The notes under the pieces were generated by a model. That model did no database searches, had not been told where the DNA came from, and was given only the letters and a program-made list of their open reading frames with translations. Both the position numbers and the translations under genes were made by a program. A stretch of DNA of 64,000 bases from Tabrizicola sp. (GTDB taxonomy: Bacteria > Pseudomonadota > Alphaproteobacteria > Rhodobacterales > Rhodobacteraceae). The DNA lies in NCBI RefSeq assembly GCF_016793705.1, contig NZ_JAEULO010000049.1, forward strand, positions 42,686 to 106,685, read 5' to 3'. This document shows, piece after piece, positions 19,097-27,875 of this stretch; within the stretch, counting starts at the first letter, position 1; each line of letters opens with the position of its first letter.

Positions 19097-20230
19097 ATGC
19101 CTGACCCGACAGCAACCCGCGCGCCCCTCCTGATCGACGGGGCGACCCTGCGACTGGTGCGCCTGCCGCTGGTCACGCCCTTCACCATCGCGACCGGCAC
19201 GCTGACGGAAAAGGTGTTTCCCCTGCTGACCTTGCGGGCCGACGGGATCGAGGGCCATGCCGAGGGCGTGATGGACCCGCTGCCGGATTATCTGGAGGAA
19301 ACCGTCGCCGGGGCGATGGACCTTCTCGCCACCGTTCTCTTGCCGCAGGTCGTGGGCCAAAGCTTCGCCAATCCCGAATCGCTGGCCCGGAAACTCGCGC
19401 CCTGGCGGGCCAACCACATGGCCAAGGCCACTGTCGAGATGGCCTTCTGGGACCTCTGGGCGAAATCGCTGAACCTGCCGCTCCAGACCCTGCTCGGCGG
19501 CGAGGGCGAGGCCATCGACGTCGGCGTCTCACTCGGCATCGGCCCCATCGCCGACACGCTGGACCGGGTGGCCTCGCATCTGGAGCAGGGCTACAAGCGC
19601 ATCAAGCTCAAGGTGAAGCCCGGCCATGACATCACGCTTCTGCAAGCCGTGCGCCGCGACTTCCCCGATGCGCACCTGACCGTCGACGCCAATTGCTGCT
19701 ACACGCTCGCCGACAGCGACCTGATCCGCCGGATGGACGATTTCGCACTGGATTATATCGAGCAACCCCTGGCCTGGGACGACATCCACGACCACGCCAC
19801 CCTGCAAAAGCGCATCCGGACGCCCCTCTGTCTGGATGAATGCATCCGCACGGTGGACCATGCCCGCAAGGCGCTGCAAACCGACGCGGCGCGGGTCATC
19901 AACATCAAGGTCGGACGCTCCGGGGGGCACACGGCGGCCCGGCAGATCCACGACCTCTGCGCCGCCTTCCAGGTGCCGGTCTGGTGCGGCGGGATGCTGG
20001 AATCCGGCGTGGGCCGGGCGCACAACATCCACCTCTCGACCCTGCCGAACTTCACCAAACCCGGCGACACCTCCTCGGCCAGCCGCTATTTCACCCGCGA
20101 CATCATCTGCGAGAAGCTGGAATGCGTCGGCGGTCGGATGTCGGTGCCGAAGGGCCCGGGCATCGGCGTCACGCTCGACCTCGACTATCTCGCCACCGCC
20201 ACGCTTGCCACACAGGACTTCCGGCCATGA
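19097..20230 (+). CDS. N-succinylamino-acid racemase / OSBS-family enolase-superfamily enzyme
   Basis: A 377-residue protein of the enolase superfamily. Visible are the KxK base (Lys170-Leu-Lys172, in YKRIKLKVKPG), metal ligands Asp197 (VDAN), Glu222 (IEQPL) and Asp247 (LDECI), and the opposing Lys271 (INIKVGRSGG). This is the pattern of the o-succinylbenzoate synthase/N-succinylamino acid racemase family. No other menaquinone genes are nearby, and a GNAT overlaps its end, the pairing known for N-succinylamino acid racemase pathways. The ATG at 19097 has CGGAGG 6 nt upstream and is preferred over an ATG at 19070. Confidence 0.85.
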   Translation: MPDPTATRAPLLIDGATLRLVRLPLVTPFTIATGTLTEKVFPLLTLRADGIEGHAEGVMDPLPDYLEETVAGAMDLLATVLLPQVVGQSFANPESLARKLAPWRANHMAKATVEMAFWDLWAKSLNLPLQTLLGGEGEAIDVGVSLGIGPIADTLDRVASHLEQGYKRIKLKVKPGHDITLLQAVRRDFPDAHLTVDANCCYTLADSDLIRRMDDFALDYIEQPLAWDDIHDHATLQKRIRTPLCLDECIRTVDHARKALQTDAARVINIKVGRSGGHTAARQIHDLCAAFQVPVWCGGMLESGVGRAHNIHLSTLPNFTKPGDTSSASRYFTRDIICEKLECVGGRMSVPKGPGIGVTLDLDYLATATLATQDFRP

Positions 20231-20943
20231 CCGAGGTCATCTTGCGCGACCTTGCCGGGATGGACGAATTCCGCGCCGCCGAGGATCTGCAACGCCAGGT
20301 CTGGGGCGAGGGCGACCTGCCCGATCCCGCCGACCTGATGTTCGTGATCCAGGCCGAAGGCGGGCTTGTCGGCGGCGCCTGGGCCGAAGGGCGGCTCCTC
20401 GGCTATGTCTTCGGCTTCCCCACCCGCGACCCGCAGGTCCAGCATTCGCACCGGCTTGCCGTCCTGCCGCAGGCGCGCGGCCTGGGCCTCGGCCTCAAGC
20501 TCAAGGCCTACCAGCGCAACTGGTGCTTGCACCGCAACATCACCCGCGTGCGCTGGACCTTCGACCCGCTACGGGCCGTGAATGCCAGCCTGAACATCCA
20601 CAGCCTCGGCGCCGAATCCGATACCTACCTGCCCGATTATTACGGTGAGATGGCCGGGATCAACGCAGGCCTCGGCTCGGACCGCCTCTTGGTCGACTGG
20701 GACCTCGCCTCGCCCAAGGTCGCGGCCCTTGCGGCCCGCAAGCCCCTGCCATCGGCCGACGCCACGCCTCTGCCCCTCGCCCTGCCCGAAGATGTCGAGT
20801 CCCTCGCCCGCAGTGATCCGCCGCGCGCCGAGGCCCTGCGCCGCGACCTTCGCGCGCTCTTGCAGACGGCTTTTGCCGAAGGGCAGCGCATCACTGGCTT
20901 CGACCGAGAGACCCGCCGCTACCTCCTCGCGCGGTCCGGCTAA
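20227..20943 (+). CDS. GNAT-family acyltransferase, possible amino acid N-succinyltransferase
   Basis: A 238-residue protein with a GNAT-like core: GLVGGAWAEGRLLGYVFGFP, then HSHRLAVLPQARGLGLGLKL, whose RGLGLG-type loop binds the CoA pyrophosphate. A C-terminal part of about 80 residues has no recognised motif. It overlaps the racemase-family gene by 4 nt (ATGA). In Geobacillus and Deinococcus relatives a GNAT next to the racemase succinylates D-amino acids before racemisation. By analogy it may do the same here. A third enzyme, the desuccinylase, is not in the window. Confidence 0.75.
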   Translation: MTEVILRDLAGMDEFRAAEDLQRQVWGEGDLPDPADLMFVIQAEGGLVGGAWAEGRLLGYVFGFPTRDPQVQHSHRLAVLPQARGLGLGLKLKAYQRNWCLHRNITRVRWTFDPLRAVNASLNIHSLGAESDTYLPDYYGEMAGINAGLGSDRLLVDWDLASPKVAALAARKPLPSADATPLPLALPEDVESLARSDPPRAEALRRDLRALLQTAFAEGQRITGFDRETRRYLLARSG

Positions 20944-21026
20944 ATCCGCATTGCCTGTTTCGATTTGATGCGAGGTGCGCCGACCGGCGATCATTTCTGG
21001 TCGCTTCACCGCGCCGTACACGGAAA

Positions 21027-21938
21027 TCACGAACCGACTGCACCAGCTCTTCGAATCTCGAAGATGTGGTTCCAGATCACCTCTTCGGCCGGGCTGCGGG
21101 TGCCTTTCAGACGGACGGCACGGATCGACAGAAGGCAGCTCGGCAGGACCGGCGAGAGGTCACTGATCCGGCCCTGCGCAAGGGCCAGCCGGGCAAGGGT
21201 CAGCGGGATCCATGCCGTGCCAACCCCGGCGGCCGCCAATTCAAGCGCGGCGATGGTGAGCGCGGTTTCCGCCTTGGGTTGGGCGACCGCCCGTCCGGCC
21301 AGCGCAGGCAGGATCCGCTCGGTCATGATCGTGCCGAAAAAGACTTCGTTGGGATAAGCAACGAAAGGCAGCTCCGCCACTGTCCCGGCCATTACCTCGC
21401 GAGCAAGGTCCGAGCGAAGGACCGGGACGAGCTGGTCCGACCAGAGGTCGATTGCTTCCAGATAGTCGCCGGCGAAGGGATCGCTATCCTCCAGGCTGTA
21501 GACGATGGCCAGGTCGGCAGTCCGCGACAGCAGAAGCGCGAAGCATTCGTCCAGATTGGCCGACCGAAGGCGGACATAGACCTCTTCGCCGCGGTCCTGG
21601 ATGCCCTGGATGATCTGCGGGGCCAGCGATGTCGTCAGCGAATGCTGGCTGGCGATCACGATCCTGTTCGAGGCCACGCGGTCGCCCCGCCGCAGATCGA
21701 CGACCAGCTGGCGCAGCAGTCCTGCGACCTGCTCGATCTGGCTGACCTGGGCCTGGGTCATCTGGCGCAGCTGCACCGGCTTGCGGCTGCGGTCGAAAAG
21801 CTGGACCCCCACATAATCCTCGATCTGCCGGATGCGGCGCGAGAAAGCTGATTGTGTCAGGTTCCGGCGCCCGGCGGCGCTGTTGAACGAGCCCGTCTGG
21901 TTGATCGCCAGGATATCTTCCAGCCACTCCAGCCGCAT
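21027..21938 (-). CDS. LysR-family regulator of the sulfonate cluster
   Basis: A 303-residue LysR regulator: winged helix-turn-helix at residues 1-60 (MRLEWLEDILAINQTGSFNS, RRNLTQSAFSRRIRQIEDYV) and a substrate-binding domain from about 95. The ATG at 21938 starts the protein exactly at the usual LysR position; upstream open frame is ignored. It is transcribed divergently from cuyA with a 113-bp gap holding a dyad at 21952-21968. It is therefore the likely activator of the cuyA operon. It is a different family from the Lrp-like CuyR reported in Ruegeria. Confidence 0.9.
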   Translation of the reverse strand: MRLEWLEDILAINQTGSFNSAAGRRNLTQSAFSRRIRQIEDYVGVQLFDRSRKPVQLRQMTQAQVSQIEQVAGLLRQLVVDLRRGDRVASNRIVIASQHSLTTSLAPQIIQGIQDRGEEVYVRLRSANLDECFALLLSRTADLAIVYSLEDSDPFAGDYLEAIDLWSDQLVPVLRSDLAREVMAGTVAELPFVAYPNEVFFGTIMTERILPALAGRAVAQPKAETALTIAALELAAAGVGTAWIPLTLARLALAQGRISDLSPVLPSCLLSIRAVRLKGTRSPAEEVIWNHIFEIRRAGAVGS

Positions 21939-21951
21939 CACATTTCCAGAT

Positions 21952-21968
21952 CTTGCAATATACGCAAG
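21952..21968. promoter_or_regulatory. LysR-type binding dyad between lysR and cuyA
   Basis: CTTGCAATATACGCAAG has 5-bp arms CTTGC/GCAAG around 7 bp and contains a T-N11-A core. It lies 14 bp upstream of the lysR ATG and 84 bp before cuyA, the usual place of a LysR recognition site. Confidence 0.6.
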
Positions 21969-22051
21969 ATAACCGGCAGATTTCGCATTTGCAATTGCAT
22001 CTGTCCTGGACAAGTCTTTGACTTCTGCAAGTTACCCAAGGATCGACCTCG

Positions 22052-23071
22052 ATGCACCTGGCCCGCTTCCCCCGCGTCTTCCTCGCGCATCTTCCCACGC
22101 CTCTGGAACGTCTGGGCCGCTTGTCGAAAGACCTCGGCGGGCCCGAAATCTGGATCAAGCGCGATGATTGCACCGGATTGTCGACGGGCGGCAACAAGAC
22201 GCGGAAGCTGGAGTTCCTGATGGCCGAGGCATTGGCCCAGGGCGCGGACACGGTGATCACGCAGGGCGCGACGCAGTCGAACCATGCCCGGCAGACGGCG
22301 GCCTTCTCCGCAAAGCTGGGGCTCGCCTGCCACATCCTGCTCGAGGACCGGACCGGCTCGAACGATGCCAACTACAACACCAACGGCAACGTGCTTCTGG
22401 ACCATCTGCACGGCGCCACGACCTCACGCCGCGCCGGGGGCGTCGACATGGCCGCCGAGATGGAGCTGTTGGCAGACCGCCTGCGGGGCGAGGGGCGGAA
22501 GCCCTATATCATCCCCGGCGGCGGGTCGAACCCGACCGGGGCGCTCGGCTACGTCAACTGCGCCTTCGAACTGGTCTCGCAGGCCAATGACCGCGGGCTG
22601 GTGATCGACCATATCGTCACGGCGACCGGCAGCGCGGGCACGCAGGCCGGGCTGATCACCGGGCTGAAGGCCCTGAACTCGGGCATCCCGCTGCTGGGCA
22701 TCGGCGTCCGCGCCCCGAAGGAGAAGCAGGAAGAGAACGTCTATACACTGGCGCAGCAGACGGCCGAGAAGCTGGGCTGCCCCGGCGTCGTCGCGCGCAA
22801 CGATGTGGTGGCCGATTCGAACTATGTCGGCGCGGGCTACGGCATCCCGCGCGAGGATACGCTGGAGGCAATCCGCATGTTCGCGCAGCTGGAAGGCATT
22901 TTGCTGGACCCGGTCTATTCCGGCAAGGGTGCGGCGGGGTTGATCGACCATGTCCGCAAGGGCCGGTTCACCAGGGGTCAGAAAGTGGTCTTCCTGCACA
23001 CGGGCGGGGCGGCGGGGTTGTTTGGCTATGATGCGGCCTTTGCCGAGGCACGGAAAGCACTGGAGATGTGA
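22052..23071 (+). CDS. cuyA: L-cysteate sulfo-lyase
   Basis: A 339-residue PLP enzyme of the D-cysteine desulfhydrase/ACC deaminase fold. It closely resembles, from memory, CuyA of Ruegeria pomeroyi throughout: [73 protein letters not shown] and [16 protein letters not shown]. The PLP lysine is Lys49 in GGNKTRK. CuyA converts L-cysteate to pyruvate, sulfite and ammonia. AAGGA precedes the ATG. The adjacent sulfonate-type ABC transporter and HpsN-like dehydrogenase support sulfonate use. D-cysteine desulfhydrase is the main alternative. Confidence 0.88.
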   Translation: MHLARFPRVFLAHLPTPLERLGRLSKDLGGPEIWIKRDDCTGLSTGGNKTRKLEFLMAEALAQGADTVITQGATQSNHARQTAAFSAKLGLACHILLEDRTGSNDANYNTNGNVLLDHLHGATTSRRAGGVDMAAEMELLADRLRGEGRKPYIIPGGGSNPTGALGYVNCAFELVSQANDRGLVIDHIVTATGSAGTQAGLITGLKALNSGIPLLGIGVRAPKEKQEENVYTLAQQTAEKLGCPGVVARNDVVADSNYVGAGYGIPREDTLEAIRMFAQLEGILLDPVYSGKGAAGLIDHVRKGRFTRGQKVVFLHTGGAAGLFGYDAAFAEARKALEM

Positions 23072-23099
23072 TGGCATGAAGCACGGGTGGGACCTGTAG

Positions 23100-23807
23100 A
23101 TGCGGCGCGTCGGCATCCTGGGCGGCATGGGTCCGCAGGCGACGATCCTGCTGATGCAGAGGGTGCTTGACGCCATTCCCGCTGTCGACGACGCCGACCA
23201 CATTCCGCTCCTGGTCGACCAGAACCCCCAGGTCCCCTCGCGCATCCGCCGGCTGATCGAGGGCACGGGCGAGGATCCCGCCCCGGTCCTGGCCGACATG
23301 GCCCGACGCCTGGTCGCGGGCGGGGCCGAGGCGCTGGCGATGCCCTGCAACACGGCGCACCACTATGCCCCGGCGATCCGGTCGGCCGTGACGGTGCCGT
23401 TCATCGACATGGTCGACCTGTCGGTCACGAAGGCCGCAAAGCTTGCGGGACCCGACGAGCAGGTCGGCATCCTGGCATCGCCAGCCGTACGCAGGATCGG
23501 TCTCTTCGACGCGGCGCTGGCGCGGTCCGGGGTCGCCGCGCTTTATCCCAAGGACGAGGCCGCGATGCTGGGGGCGATCCGACAGATCAAGGCCGGCGGC
23601 CCCGGCCCCGAGGCGCGGGCGATCCTGCGCGGCGCCTCAGACGGACTCTTGCAGCGCGGGGCTTCCGTGCAGATGATTGCCTGCACCGAGTTCTCGCTTG
23701 TTCCCGGGGCCACGGCAGAGGACGCAGTGGCTTTCGATACTCTGGACGTGCTTGTCGAGGCGATCCGGGTTTTCGCCACCGACGGCCGCGGTCGACAAAC
23801 GGCGTGA
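23100..23807 (+). CDS. aspartate/glutamate racemase family protein, possible cysteate racemase
   Basis: A 235-residue cofactor-independent racemase with the two catalytic cysteines Cys83 (AMPCNTAHHY) and Cys195 (IACTEFSL) and the start VGILGGMGPQATILLMQRVL typical of aspartate racemases. It lies 28 bp after cuyA and before the sulfonate transporter genes. Cysteate is the sulfonate analogue of aspartate and CuyA acts on the L form, so the natural guess is a cysteate racemase feeding CuyA. That role is inference. Aspartate or glutamate racemase is the conservative label. The ribosome-binding site is weak (GGTGGGA). Confidence 0.85.
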   Translation: MRRVGILGGMGPQATILLMQRVLDAIPAVDDADHIPLLVDQNPQVPSRIRRLIEGTGEDPAPVLADMARRLVAGGAEALAMPCNTAHHYAPAIRSAVTVPFIDMVDLSVTKAAKLAGPDEQVGILASPAVRRIGLFDAALARSGVAALYPKDEAAMLGAIRQIKAGGPGPEARAILRGASDGLLQRGASVQMIACTEFSLVPGATAEDAVAFDTLDVLVEAIRVFATDGRGRQTA

Positions 23808-23846
23808 ACTGAACCAAGAAGACGTTACCCAACAGAGGAGACGACG

Positions 23847-24836
23847 ATGAGCCTGAAACTGAAACATATTCTGCTCGGCGCCGCAGCGTCGGTCCTGCTT
23901 GCCGGACAGGCCCTGGCCGAGAAGATCATCATCGGCCATTTCGGCAACCCGACGCCCACGCAGCTGCTGTCGACCACCGACGAACTGGCCAAGGCGACGG
24001 GCTGGGAAATCGAATGGCGCAAGTTCGCTGCGGGAACCGACGTGATCGCCGCCATGGCCTCGGGCGATGTCGTGCTGTCCGAACTGGGCTCCTCGCCCAT
24101 CGCCATCGCGGCAAGCTCGGGCCTGGAAATCGAGATGATCGCCTACGCCGGGGTGCTTGGCAAAGCGGAATCGCTGATCGCGCGCAACGGGTCGAACATC
24201 GCCTCCGTCACCGACCTGAAGGGCAAGACGGTGGGCGTGCCCATGGGCTCGACTGCGCATTATTCGCTGATGGGCGCCCTGCAGCACGAGGGGCTGAGCG
24301 AAACAGATGTCAACATCGTCGGCATGAAGCCCGACGACATCGCCGCGGCCTGGGGGCAGGGCACCATCGACGCAGCGTGGGTCTGGCAGCCGGTGCAGTC
24401 CGAGATCCTGAAGACCGGCACCCTGATCATCGGGGCCGACCAGACCGCCGAATGGGGCTATCCGACCTATGACGGCTGGGTCGTGAACAAGGCCTTCGCC
24501 GAGGCGAACAGCGACAAGATCGTTGCCTTCCTGAAGGCGCTCGACAAGGTCAACGGCATGTATCTGGCCGATCCGGCCGCCTGGACCGCCGACAGTGCCG
24601 AGGTCAAGGCGCTTGCCGCCGCGACCGGGGCCGACCCGGCCCAGGTGCCCGAGATCATTTCGGGCTTCACCTACCTGCCGATGGCCACGCAGGTCGAGGA
24701 TGCCTGGCTGGGCTCTGCCGCCGACAAGATCAAGGCCACGGCCGAGTTCCTGAAGGGTGCCGGCCGGATCGACGCGACGCTGGACGACTACTCCGGTTTC
24801 GTGAACCCGACCTACGCCGCCGCTGCGGCCCAGTGA
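23847..24836 (+). CDS. TauA-like sulfonate ABC transporter substrate-binding protein
   Basis: A 329-residue periplasmic protein with signal peptide (KHILLGAAASVLLAGQALA, cleaved before EK) and the NMT1/TauA fold: IIIGHFGNPTPTQLLSTTD, ELGSSPIAIAASSGLEIEMI, DLKGKTVGVPMGSTAHYSL and AAWGQGTIDAAWVWQP. These match the taurine/aliphatic-sulfonate binding branch. AGGAG precedes the ATG. The ligand may be taurine, cysteate or dihydroxypropanesulfonate; the neighbours favour cysteate or a C3 sulfonate. Confidence 0.9.
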   Translation: MSLKLKHILLGAAASVLLAGQALAEKIIIGHFGNPTPTQLLSTTDELAKATGWEIEWRKFAAGTDVIAAMASGDVVLSELGSSPIAIAASSGLEIEMIAYAGVLGKAESLIARNGSNIASVTDLKGKTVGVPMGSTAHYSLMGALQHEGLSETDVNIVGMKPDDIAAAWGQGTIDAAWVWQPVQSEILKTGTLIIGADQTAEWGYPTYDGWVVNKAFAEANSDKIVAFLKALDKVNGMYLADPAAWTADSAEVKALAAATGADPAQVPEIISGFTYLPMATQVEDAWLGSAADKIKATAEFLKGAGRIDATLDDYSGFVNPTYAAAAAQ

Positions 24837-24903
24837 GGAAACAGGCGACCGCCCGGATGCATCGGCCCGGGCGGCGCCACCCCCAGCGCAGAAGGACGGG
24901 ATC

Positions 24904-25692
24904 TTGAGCCTGAAAATAGACCATGTCTCGGTCATCTATCCGGCGGCCGACGGTCGGCCCCCCGTTGCTGCGCTAAGCGACATCAACCTCGACATCGGGG
25001 AGGGCGAGTTCGTCGTGGCGCTCGGCGCCTCAGGCTGCGGCAAGTCCACCCTGCTGAACCTGATCGCCGGCTTCCTGTCGCCCACCTCGGGGGGACTGTC
25101 GCTGGACGGCCGCACGGTGATGGGTCCAGGGGCCGACCGCGCCGTGGTCTTCCAGAAACACGCGCTGCTGCCCTGGCTGAACGTGATCGACAACGTGGCC
25201 TTCGGCCTGCAGATCCAGGGCATCGGCAAGCAGGACCGCTACCGCACCGCCAACGAATTCATCGGCCTCCTGGGCCTGGACGGGTTCCAAAGCTCGCCCG
25301 TCTACAAGCTTTCCGGCGGGATGCAGCAGCGGGTGGGCATCGCCCGGGCCCTGACCTGCGATCCGAGGATCCTGCTGATGGATGAACCCCTTGGCGCCCT
25401 CGACGCGCTGACCCGCGAGAAGGCGCAGGAGCTGATCCTGCGGATCTGGGGCGAGACCGGGAAATCGGTTTTCTTCATCACCCACAGCGTCGAAGAGGCG
25501 CTGTTCATGGGCACCAAGCTGATCGTGATGTCGCCCCGGCCGGGCCGCATCACCCATGTCTTCGATCTGCCCTTCTCGCGCCAGTTCCAGGGCGGCACCC
25601 CTGCCCGCCAGGTCAAGGCCTCGTCCGAGTTCATCACGCTGCGGGAGAAGGTGCTGAACATCATCTTCGCCGATGAGGAGGCTGTCGAATGA
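24904..25692 (+). CDS. TauB-like sulfonate ABC transporter ATPase
   Basis: A 262-residue ATPase starting at TTG, with AAGGACGGG upstream and no nearby ATG in frame. Walker A is GASGCGKST, signature LSGGMQQRVGIARAL, and Walker B LLMDEPLGALDAL, with FITHSVEEALFMG as the H-loop, all typical of the TauB/SsuB group. It overlaps the permease gene by 4 nt. Confidence 0.93.
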   Translation: MSLKIDHVSVIYPAADGRPPVAALSDINLDIGEGEFVVALGASGCGKSTLLNLIAGFLSPTSGGLSLDGRTVMGPGADRAVVFQKHALLPWLNVIDNVAFGLQIQGIGKQDRYRTANEFIGLLGLDGFQSSPVYKLSGGMQQRVGIARALTCDPRILLMDEPLGALDALTREKAQELILRIWGETGKSVFFITHSVEEALFMGTKLIVMSPRPGRITHVFDLPFSRQFQGGTPARQVKASSEFITLREKVLNIIFADEEAVE

Positions 25693-26549
25693 CCGATCCA
25701 CGCCCCGCAAAGGGCCCCGGCCTCTGGTCACGCCTTGCGCGTGCGCGCCCCACCAGGCCCGGCGAAATCTATGGCGTTCCCGGCCAGGGCAGCACCTTCT
25801 GGCTCTCGGTCGCCTCGGTCCTGGCGCTCTTGTTCATCTGGTGGCTGATCACCGCGCTTGGCCTGGTGAAGCCGCTCTTCGTGCCCTCGCCGCAGTCGGT
25901 GTTGGACAAGTTCGCCCAGATCTGGCGCGAGGGGTTCACCAACACCTCCTTCCTGGACCATGTGCTGATCTCGACAGCGCGGGTCTTCGGGGCGTTCATC
26001 CTGGCCTGCGCCATCGGACTGCCGCTCGGGCTCGCCATGGGGATGAGCCCGCTGATGCGCGGCATCTTCGATCCCCCGATCGAGTTCTATCGCCCGATCC
26101 CGCCTCTGGCCTACCTGCCGCTGATGATCATCTGGTTCGGCATCGGCGAGACGTCCAAGGTTCTGCTCATCTTCCTGTCGATTTTCGCGCCCATCGTGCT
26201 TGGCGCGCGCTCCGGCGTGAAGTCGGCCGCCATCGAGCAGATCCACGCCGCCTATTCCTTCGGCGCGACGCGCTGGCAGGTGATGCGCCATGTGATCCTG
26301 CCCTCGGCCATGCCCGAGATCCTGACGGCGATGCGCGTCGGCATCGGCTTCGGCTGGACCACCCTTGTTGCGGCCGAGATGGTCGCGGCCACAAGCGGCC
26401 TTGGCTACATGGTGCTGTCGGCCAGCCAGTTCCTGCAGACCTCGGTCGTGATCATGGGGATCTTCGTGATCGCCACCATCGCCTTTGCCTTCGACCTGAT
26501 GATGCGCTTCCTGGAGCGCCGCCTCGTGCCCTGGAAGGGCCGGATGTAG
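25689..26549 (+). CDS. TauC-like sulfonate ABC transporter permease
   Basis: A 286-residue inner-membrane permease with about six helices. Markers of the TauC/SsuC branch include VFGAFILACAIGLPLGLAMG, EFYRPIPPLAYLPLMIIWFG and the EAA loop FGATRWQVMRHVILPSAMPE. It has a ribosome-binding site in the end of tauB-like and overlaps it by 4 nt. HpsN-like follows after 15 nt. Confidence 0.93.
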   Translation: MTDPRPAKGPGLWSRLARARPTRPGEIYGVPGQGSTFWLSVASVLALLFIWWLITALGLVKPLFVPSPQSVLDKFAQIWREGFTNTSFLDHVLISTARVFGAFILACAIGLPLGLAMGMSPLMRGIFDPPIEFYRPIPPLAYLPLMIIWFGIGETSKVLLIFLSIFAPIVLGARSGVKSAAIEQIHAAYSFGATRWQVMRHVILPSAMPEILTAMRVGIGFGWTTLVAAEMVAATSGLGYMVLSASQFLQTSVVIMGIFVIATIAFAFDLMMRFLERRLVPWKGRM

Positions 26550-26564
26550 CGGAAAGACCCGTCG

Positions 26565-27875
26565 ATGATCTACCTCAAGCAAGCCGCGACGACGCCCGAG
26601 ACCGACCATCAGGACGTGCGCGACCTGGTGCAGGTCATGCTGGCCCGCATCGCGATCTCGGGCGAAGAGGCGGTGCGGGACTATTCCCGCACCTTCGACA
26701 AATGGTCGGGAGACATCATCGTCTCGCGCGAAAGCCTGAAGGCCGCCGCCGACCAGGTGCCCGAGCGGCTGAAAGAGGACATCCGCTTCGCCCATGCCAA
26801 TATCCGCCTCTTTGCCGAGGCACAGAAGGCAACGCTCTCGGACTGCGCGGTGGAAATCCTGCCGGGCCTGACGGCGGGGCAGAAACAGATTCCGGTTTCG
26901 GCGGCAGGATGCTACGTGCCCGGCGGTCGTTACAGTCACGTGGCAAGCGCCATCATGACGATCACCACCGCCAAGGTCGCGGGCGTACCGCACATCGCCG
27001 CCTGCTCCCCGCCCCGCCCCGGCGTCGGCATTCCGCCGGCGATCCTCTTCGCGATGGACCTCTGCGGGGCGGATGTGATCCTGAACCTGGGCGGCGTTCA
27101 GGGCGTGGCGGCAATGGCGCACGGCCATTTCGGACTGCCCCGGGCGGACATCCTGGTCGGCCCCGGCAACCAGTATGTCGCCGAGGCGAAGCGGATGCTC
27201 TTCGGCCAGGTCGGCATCGACATGTTCGCCGGCCCCACCGACAGCATGATCCTGGCCGACGCCTCCGCCGATGCCGAGATGGTCGCCTGTGACCTCGTCG
27301 GCCAGGCCGAGCACGGCTACAACTCGCCGGTCTGGCTGGTCACGTCCGATGAGGCGCTGGCGCAGCGGGTCATCCGCCGGGTGCCCGAGCTGATCGCCTC
27401 CCTTCCCGAGGTGAACCGCGAAAGCGCCCGCGCCGCCTGGGACAACATGGCCGAAGTCATCCTCTGCGCCGACCGGGAAGAGATGGCCCAGGTCGCCGAC
27501 CGCTACGCACCGGAACACCTGCACGTCCAGGCCCTAGACCTCGACTGGTGGCTTGGGCGGCTGCGCGCCTATGGCTCGCTGTTCCTGGGCGAGGAGACGA
27601 CCGTGGCCTTCGGCGACAAGACCTCGGGCCCGAACCACGTCCTTCCGACGTCAGGCGCAGCGCGCTACACCGGCGGGCTCTCCGTCCACAAGTTCATGAA
27701 GACCGTGACCTGGCAGCGCGCCACCCGCGCCGCCGCCCGCCCGCTGGCCGAGGCCACCGCCCGGATCTCGCGGCTGGAAGGGATGGAGGGACACGCCCGT
27801 TCGGCCGACATCCGGCTGGCGAAGTTCTTCCCGGGTGAAACCTTCGATCTGGGCGTCGCGGACGCAACCGCTTGA
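26565..27875 (+). CDS. hpsN: HpsN-like sulfopropanediol 3-dehydrogenase (histidinol dehydrogenase fold)
   Basis: A 436-residue member of the histidinol dehydrogenase superfamily. Visible motifs include QKQIPVSAAGCYVPGGRYSH, NLGGVQGVAAMAHGHFGLP, ADILVGPGNQYVAEAKRMLF and TSGPNHVLPTSGAARYTGGL. From memory it resembles HpsN of Ruegeria, the zinc-dependent NAD+ enzyme oxidising (R)-2,3-dihydroxypropane-1-sulfonate to (R)-sulfolactate. No other his genes are beside it, and it follows a sulfonate transporter. It is the last gene of the cuyA operon. The hpsO, hpsP and suyAB partners are absent from the window. Confidence 0.83.
   Translation: MIYLKQAATTPETDHQDVRDLVQVMLARIAISGEEAVRDYSRTFDKWSGDIIVSRESLKAAADQVPERLKEDIRFAHANIRLFAEAQKATLSDCAVEILPGLTAGQKQIPVSAAGCYVPGGRYSHVASAIMTITTAKVAGVPHIAACSPPRPGVGIPPAILFAMDLCGADVILNLGGVQGVAAMAHGHFGLPRADILVGPGNQYVAEAKRMLFGQVGIDMFAGPTDSMILADASADAEMVACDLVGQAEHGYNSPVWLVTSDEALAQRVIRRVPELIASLPEVNRESARAAWDNMAEVILCADREEMAQVADRYAPEHLHVQALDLDWWLGRLRAYGSLFLGEETTVAFGDKTSGPNHVLPTSGAARYTGGLSVHKFMKTVTWQRATRAAARPLAEATARISRLEGMEGHARSADIRLAKFFPGETFDLGVADATA

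Noticed and set aside
19097-20230. MenC (o-succinylbenzoate synthase) for menaquinone
   Set aside because: No men genes nearby and a GNAT partner is present, favouring N-succinylamino acid racemase. The reaction is not proven.
26565-27875. HisD (histidinol dehydrogenase) of histidine biosynthesis
   Set aside because: No his genes are adjacent, the gene follows a sulfonate transporter, and motifs resemble HpsN. A genuine HisD is possible but less likely.
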